Positions 61,758 through 64,000 of a DNA stretch of 64,000 nucleotides are shown here, piece by piece. The notes under the pieces were generated by a model. That model did not search any database. It saw only the letters and a list, made by a program, of their open reading frames with translations, and had not been told where the DNA came from. Every line of letters starts with the position of its first letter. Within the stretch, counting starts at the first letter, position 1. The stretch is from Ferrithrix thermotolerans DSM 19514. Lineage in GTDB: Bacteria > Actinomycetota > Acidimicrobiia > Acidimicrobiales > Acidimicrobiaceae. The stretch is from positions 1 through 64,000 of the forward strand of contig NZ_FQUL01000009.1 in assembly GCF_900128965.1 (NCBI RefSeq). The letters run 5' to 3'. Made by a program: the position numbers and the translations under genes.

Positions 61758-63010
61758 TATCCAACACCCGACCCAGACACAGTTGTAGTTGTGGTAATCG
61801 ATGACTCGCTTCCTCCGAGTGGGTGGGCGGCTATGTAGTGTTGTTCTCTTATTCGCGCCTCTAAGTTCTTCACATAGTTATCGGCTGCAGAGAGAGAGGG
61901 TTCGAGCACCGTGTCTTTAATCGCCGATGCCTCCACGACATTTAGTTGATCTACTCGAAGGCTTGAAACCCTAACCACCGCAGGACTGTACCAAAGCAGT
62001 CCTCCGGGGTGTCCGTGAAATATCGCCACAGAGCCATGGGACTCGCCAACAAAGTAAGAGTGATCTTCGTACAGCTGAACCGCAAACAATACCCCCCCCA
62101 CTAGGAGAACAAAGAGCAGAAGAAACAGAGCAACTCGAACGGTTATAACACCTCCACCGCGTCTTGTAGCATGGCGATCTAGTGGACGAGGAATGGAGAG
62201 AAGCTCTGGACCTCTCTTTATGAGACTCCTACCTGTCGACTCATCCGGAGCCACTCCCAGCTCGGTTGCCGGATTATCGGATTTATCGACATCGAGAGCG
62301 ACAACCTCAACGAGAACAACTGAGATGTTGTCTGTTCCACCAGAGAGGTTTGCGCTCTCGATCAGCTGGTCTGCTTTTTCTTGCAACGTATTAGACCCAG
62401 AAAGAATCGACTCAATCTCAGCGTCCTTCACGTGATTTATGAGGCCATCTGAACACAGAAGGAGAATATCTCCTTCTGTTGGCATCACCTTGAACACATC
62501 TGCGTCCACTACTGGCTCGACACCCAAAGCTTTGGTTAGAACGTGTCGTTGACTGTGATGGGCTGCCTGCTCTTCGGTGATAGATCCGCTCCTAAGAAGC
62601 TCTCCAACGAAGGTATGATCTTTTGTGATTTGCTGAAGCTCACCCCTGTGAAACAGATACACTCTGGAGTCTCCGACGTTTTGAACAAGAAAATACTCCA
62701 GTCCATCCTCTTTCACAAGAAGGGCAGCAGTCAGGGTGGTGCCCATTCCCTTTAGGGTTTGTGAATGTGAGGCCTCAGATAGAATCCGTCGATTAGCTTC
62801 CAAGAAAGAGGCTCTGAAACCCTCAAGTGCTCCACTGTCGCTTGAGAGTTCGCTGATGGTATCCACTGCTAGCTTGGACGCCACCTCTCCTCCGGCATGC
62901 CCACCCATTCCATCAGCTACCGCAAACAGTTTGCCATCGGCGTAGATTGAATCCTGATTAATCCTTCTGACTCTACCCTTGTCGGTCGAGGACGCCCAAG
63001 CGAGCTTCAA
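61757..63010 (-). CDS. pstP: PP2C-family Ser/Thr phosphatase (PstP-like)
   Basis: A 417-residue membrane phosphatase. The catalytic domain (1-235) has RRINQDS, VADGMGGHAGGEVAS, LLLCSDGLINHV and GGTDNISVVLVEV, the metal-binding acidic residues of PP2C. A helix near 300 (ALFLLLFVLLVGGVLFAV) crosses the membrane, and the extracellular tail is about 100 residues. It opposes PknB-type kinases. It overlaps fhaB by four bases and pbpA by one. Confidence 0.94.
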   Translation of the reverse strand: MKLAWASSTDKGRVRRINQDSIYADGKLFAVADGMGGHAGGEVASKLAVDTISELSSDSGALEGFRASFLEANRRILSEASHSQTLKGMGTTLTAALLVKEDGLEYFLVQNVGDSRVYLFHRGELQQITKDHTFVGELLRSGSITEEQAAHHSQRHVLTKALGVEPVVDADVFKVMPTEGDILLLCSDGLINHVKDAEIESILSGSNTLQEKADQLIESANLSGGTDNISVVLVEVVALDVDKSDNPATELGVAPDESTGRSLIKRGPELLSIPRPLDRHATRRGGGVITVRVALFLLLFVLLVGGVLFAVQLYEDHSYFVGESHGSVAIFHGHPGGLLWYSPAVVRVSSLRVDQLNVVEASAIKDTVLEPSLSAADNYVKNLEARIREQHYIAAHPLGGSESSITTTTTVSGSGVG

Positions 63011-63528
63011 GGTTGGACCACCTCAAACAAACTCTTGCCGATCTTTACGAGATCTCCCTTCATGAGCTGAATTGGCACTGACACCCGCAAGGAGTTGACC
63101 ACAGTTCCATTTGTAGAACCTAGATCTGTGATCCAGAACCCGTCGTCTCTCCTTTCAATCTTTGCATGTTTAGAAGAAGCAAAATTATCGTCCGCCAGAG
63201 CAATGTCACACCCCTCTGAGCGACCAATTACAGTCTCTTCCTTTAACCTAAACTCCCGTCCCTGAAACGGTCCCTCTAGAGCTAGGAGCCTGAAGTCACC
63301 GACTCCACCTAGGACCACCTGCGAGGTGACCTTAGACCTCTCACTGGCCCCGATCGACACGGCCGTTCTGTGACTTGCTGTCCAATCAGAGACAGATCCA
63401 CTTGCAACCTTTTTAGCATTTTCCGAACTCTTCACCTCTACCCATATGGCTCTAAGGACGCGCAAGAAAAATAGCCACACGATAGCTATGAAGACGTATT
63501 TGAAAAGTTCAAGCAAAGGTACAGGCAC
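63007..63528 (-). CDS. fhaB: FHA-domain protein FhaB-like
   Basis: A 173-residue protein. An N-terminal helix (KYVFIAIVWLFFLRVLRAIWV) anchors it, and the C-terminal FHA domain (about 80-170) has IGRSEGCDIAL, SSKHAKIERR and DLGSTNGT, the phosphothreonine-binding motifs. In actinobacteria FhaB connects PknB-type signalling with the RodA/PbpA machinery. It overlaps pstP by four bases and follows the fhaA-like gene by 8. Confidence 0.93.
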   Translation of the reverse strand: MPVPLLELFKYVFIAIVWLFFLRVLRAIWVEVKSSENAKKVASGSVSDWTASHRTAVSIGASERSKVTSQVVLGGVGDFRLLALEGPFQGREFRLKEETVIGRSEGCDIALADDNFASSKHAKIERRDDGFWITDLGSTNGTVVNSLRVSVPIQLMKGDLVKIGKSLFEVVQP

Positions 63529-63536
63529 GGCTCCAG

Positions 63537-64000
63537 TTACTCCAGTAAGTAGACGAGCCGGGTTCCACCAACCGTAATCTCGTCTCCGCTAACTAATGGC
63601 ACCTCAGAGGTGATCCTTTGCTGGTTTACATACGTCCCGTTCGTGGATCCAAGATCCTTTAGATATGCGACAGAGTCAACAAGTTCGATTTGACAATGAC
63701 GTCGGGATACCCTTGGATCCTCAACGACCAAAGAGCAGACTGGAAGACGTCCGATGATGAACACACCGGGGTTTAGTTCGATCCTTCGACCATCTGGCAA
63801 GAGAAGAACGAAGCGGTCTCCGTACCCCTCCTCTTCAAAGAACGAACTCTCTACGTAAAATGAACCCGCCTTTTGTGTAAAGTCTTCTACAAAATCAATC
63901 TGAATCGAACCGACGAATTTGTAGGAGTGCTCTTCGGCTGTATCAACCAGAAGCGACTTTAGTTCTGCAAGTATTGCTTTGGCGATTGGCTCCAACTCCT
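63537..64000 (-). CDS. fhaA: FhaA-like FHA protein, 5' end outside the window
   Basis: Partial: the frame continues past base 64000, so the N-terminus is missing. The visible 154 residues start in the end of the DUF3662 (FhaA N-terminal) domain (ILAELKSLLVDTAEEHSYKFVGSIQIDFVED). An FHA domain follows with FIIGRLPVCSLVV, RVSRRHCQIEL and DLGSTNGTYVN. FhaA is a kinase substrate at the cell pole and septum in mycobacteria. It is the first gene visible of the operon leading into fhaB, pstP, pbpA and pknB. Confidence 0.85.
   Translation of the reverse strand, partial: ELEPIAKAILAELKSLLVDTAEEHSYKFVGSIQIDFVEDFTQKAGSFYVESSFFEEEGYGDRFVLLLPDGRRIELNPGVFIIGRLPVCSLVVEDPRVSRRHCQIELVDSVAYLKDLGSTNGTYVNQQRITSEVPLVSGDEITVGGTRLVYLLE

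Overview
The window reads as an actinobacterial chromosome segment of moderate GC. Marker genes for this are a PASTA-domain Ser/Thr kinase locus with PP2C phosphatase and two FHA proteins, the FtsZ-associated protein CrgA, an Rpf-like resuscitation/transglycosylase protein, and the small families DUF3054 and DUF6457. The moderate GC and gene content suggest an acidimicrobial-type actinobacterium, but that placement is inference. Nothing in the window is a prophage, a plasmid backbone or a CRISPR array.

Layout: (1) 0-1.7 kb: small membrane proteins and a frameshifted universal stress protein. (2) 1.7-16.6 kb, all on the minus strand: a peptide/amide scavenging cluster with an M20 amidohydrolase, two S9 peptidases, a complete oligopeptide ABC transporter (lipoprotein, two permeases, one fused double ATPase), an imidazolonepropionase-like amidohydrolase, an acetamidase/formamidase and a PaiB-like FMN protein. 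(3) 17.0-18.2 kb: a decayed IS3-family element with recognisable inverted ends. (4) 18.4-22.9 kb: amidohydrolase, GntR regulator, aldo/keto reductase, SHOCT protein and cold-shock protein. (5) 23.1-28.3 kb: a formate dehydrogenase set (fdhD, DUF1641 protein, NAD-type catalytic subunit, mobA, DUF6457). (6) 28.5-32 kb: MFS exporter, Rpf-like protein, hydroxyacid dehydrogenase. (7) 32-34.3 kb: a divergent pair made of a NUDIX-like protein and a protein with an N-terminal CARF-like domain and a C-terminal RelE-like domain. This is the most unusual part of the window, because no cas genes or repeats accompany it. (8) 34.3-38.5 kb: a second ABC importer of the spermidine/iron/phosphonate type. (9) 39-46 kb: HIT protein, PLP decarboxylase, MarR regulator, metallophosphoesterase, an unexplained structured intergenic region, patatin and an esterase. 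(10) 46-48.8 kb: aldo/keto reductase with larC and larB, for nickel-pincer cofactor synthesis. (11) 49-57.4 kb: hisS, amino-acid permease, tRNA-Ser(TGA), pheA, a 3-hydroxyisobutyrate dehydrogenase-type enzyme, a 51-residue DUF2256 zinc-ribbon-like protein, adenine deaminase and thiolase. (12) 57.4-64 kb: crgA, pabA/trpG, then pknB, pbpA, pstP, fhaB and fhaA (cut by the window end). This is the actinobacterial growth/division signalling locus, here without rodA and pknA.

Functionally the window is dominated by scavenging of peptides, amides and amino acids (two ABC importers, an APC permease, two S9 and one M20 hydrolase, several amidohydrolases), next to formate oxidation and core cell-wall control. 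Several convergent gene pairs are separated by short perfect hairpins with no T-tract, and some genes look leaderless, both common in actinobacteria. All functional calls rest on motifs read by eye; no database search was possible.
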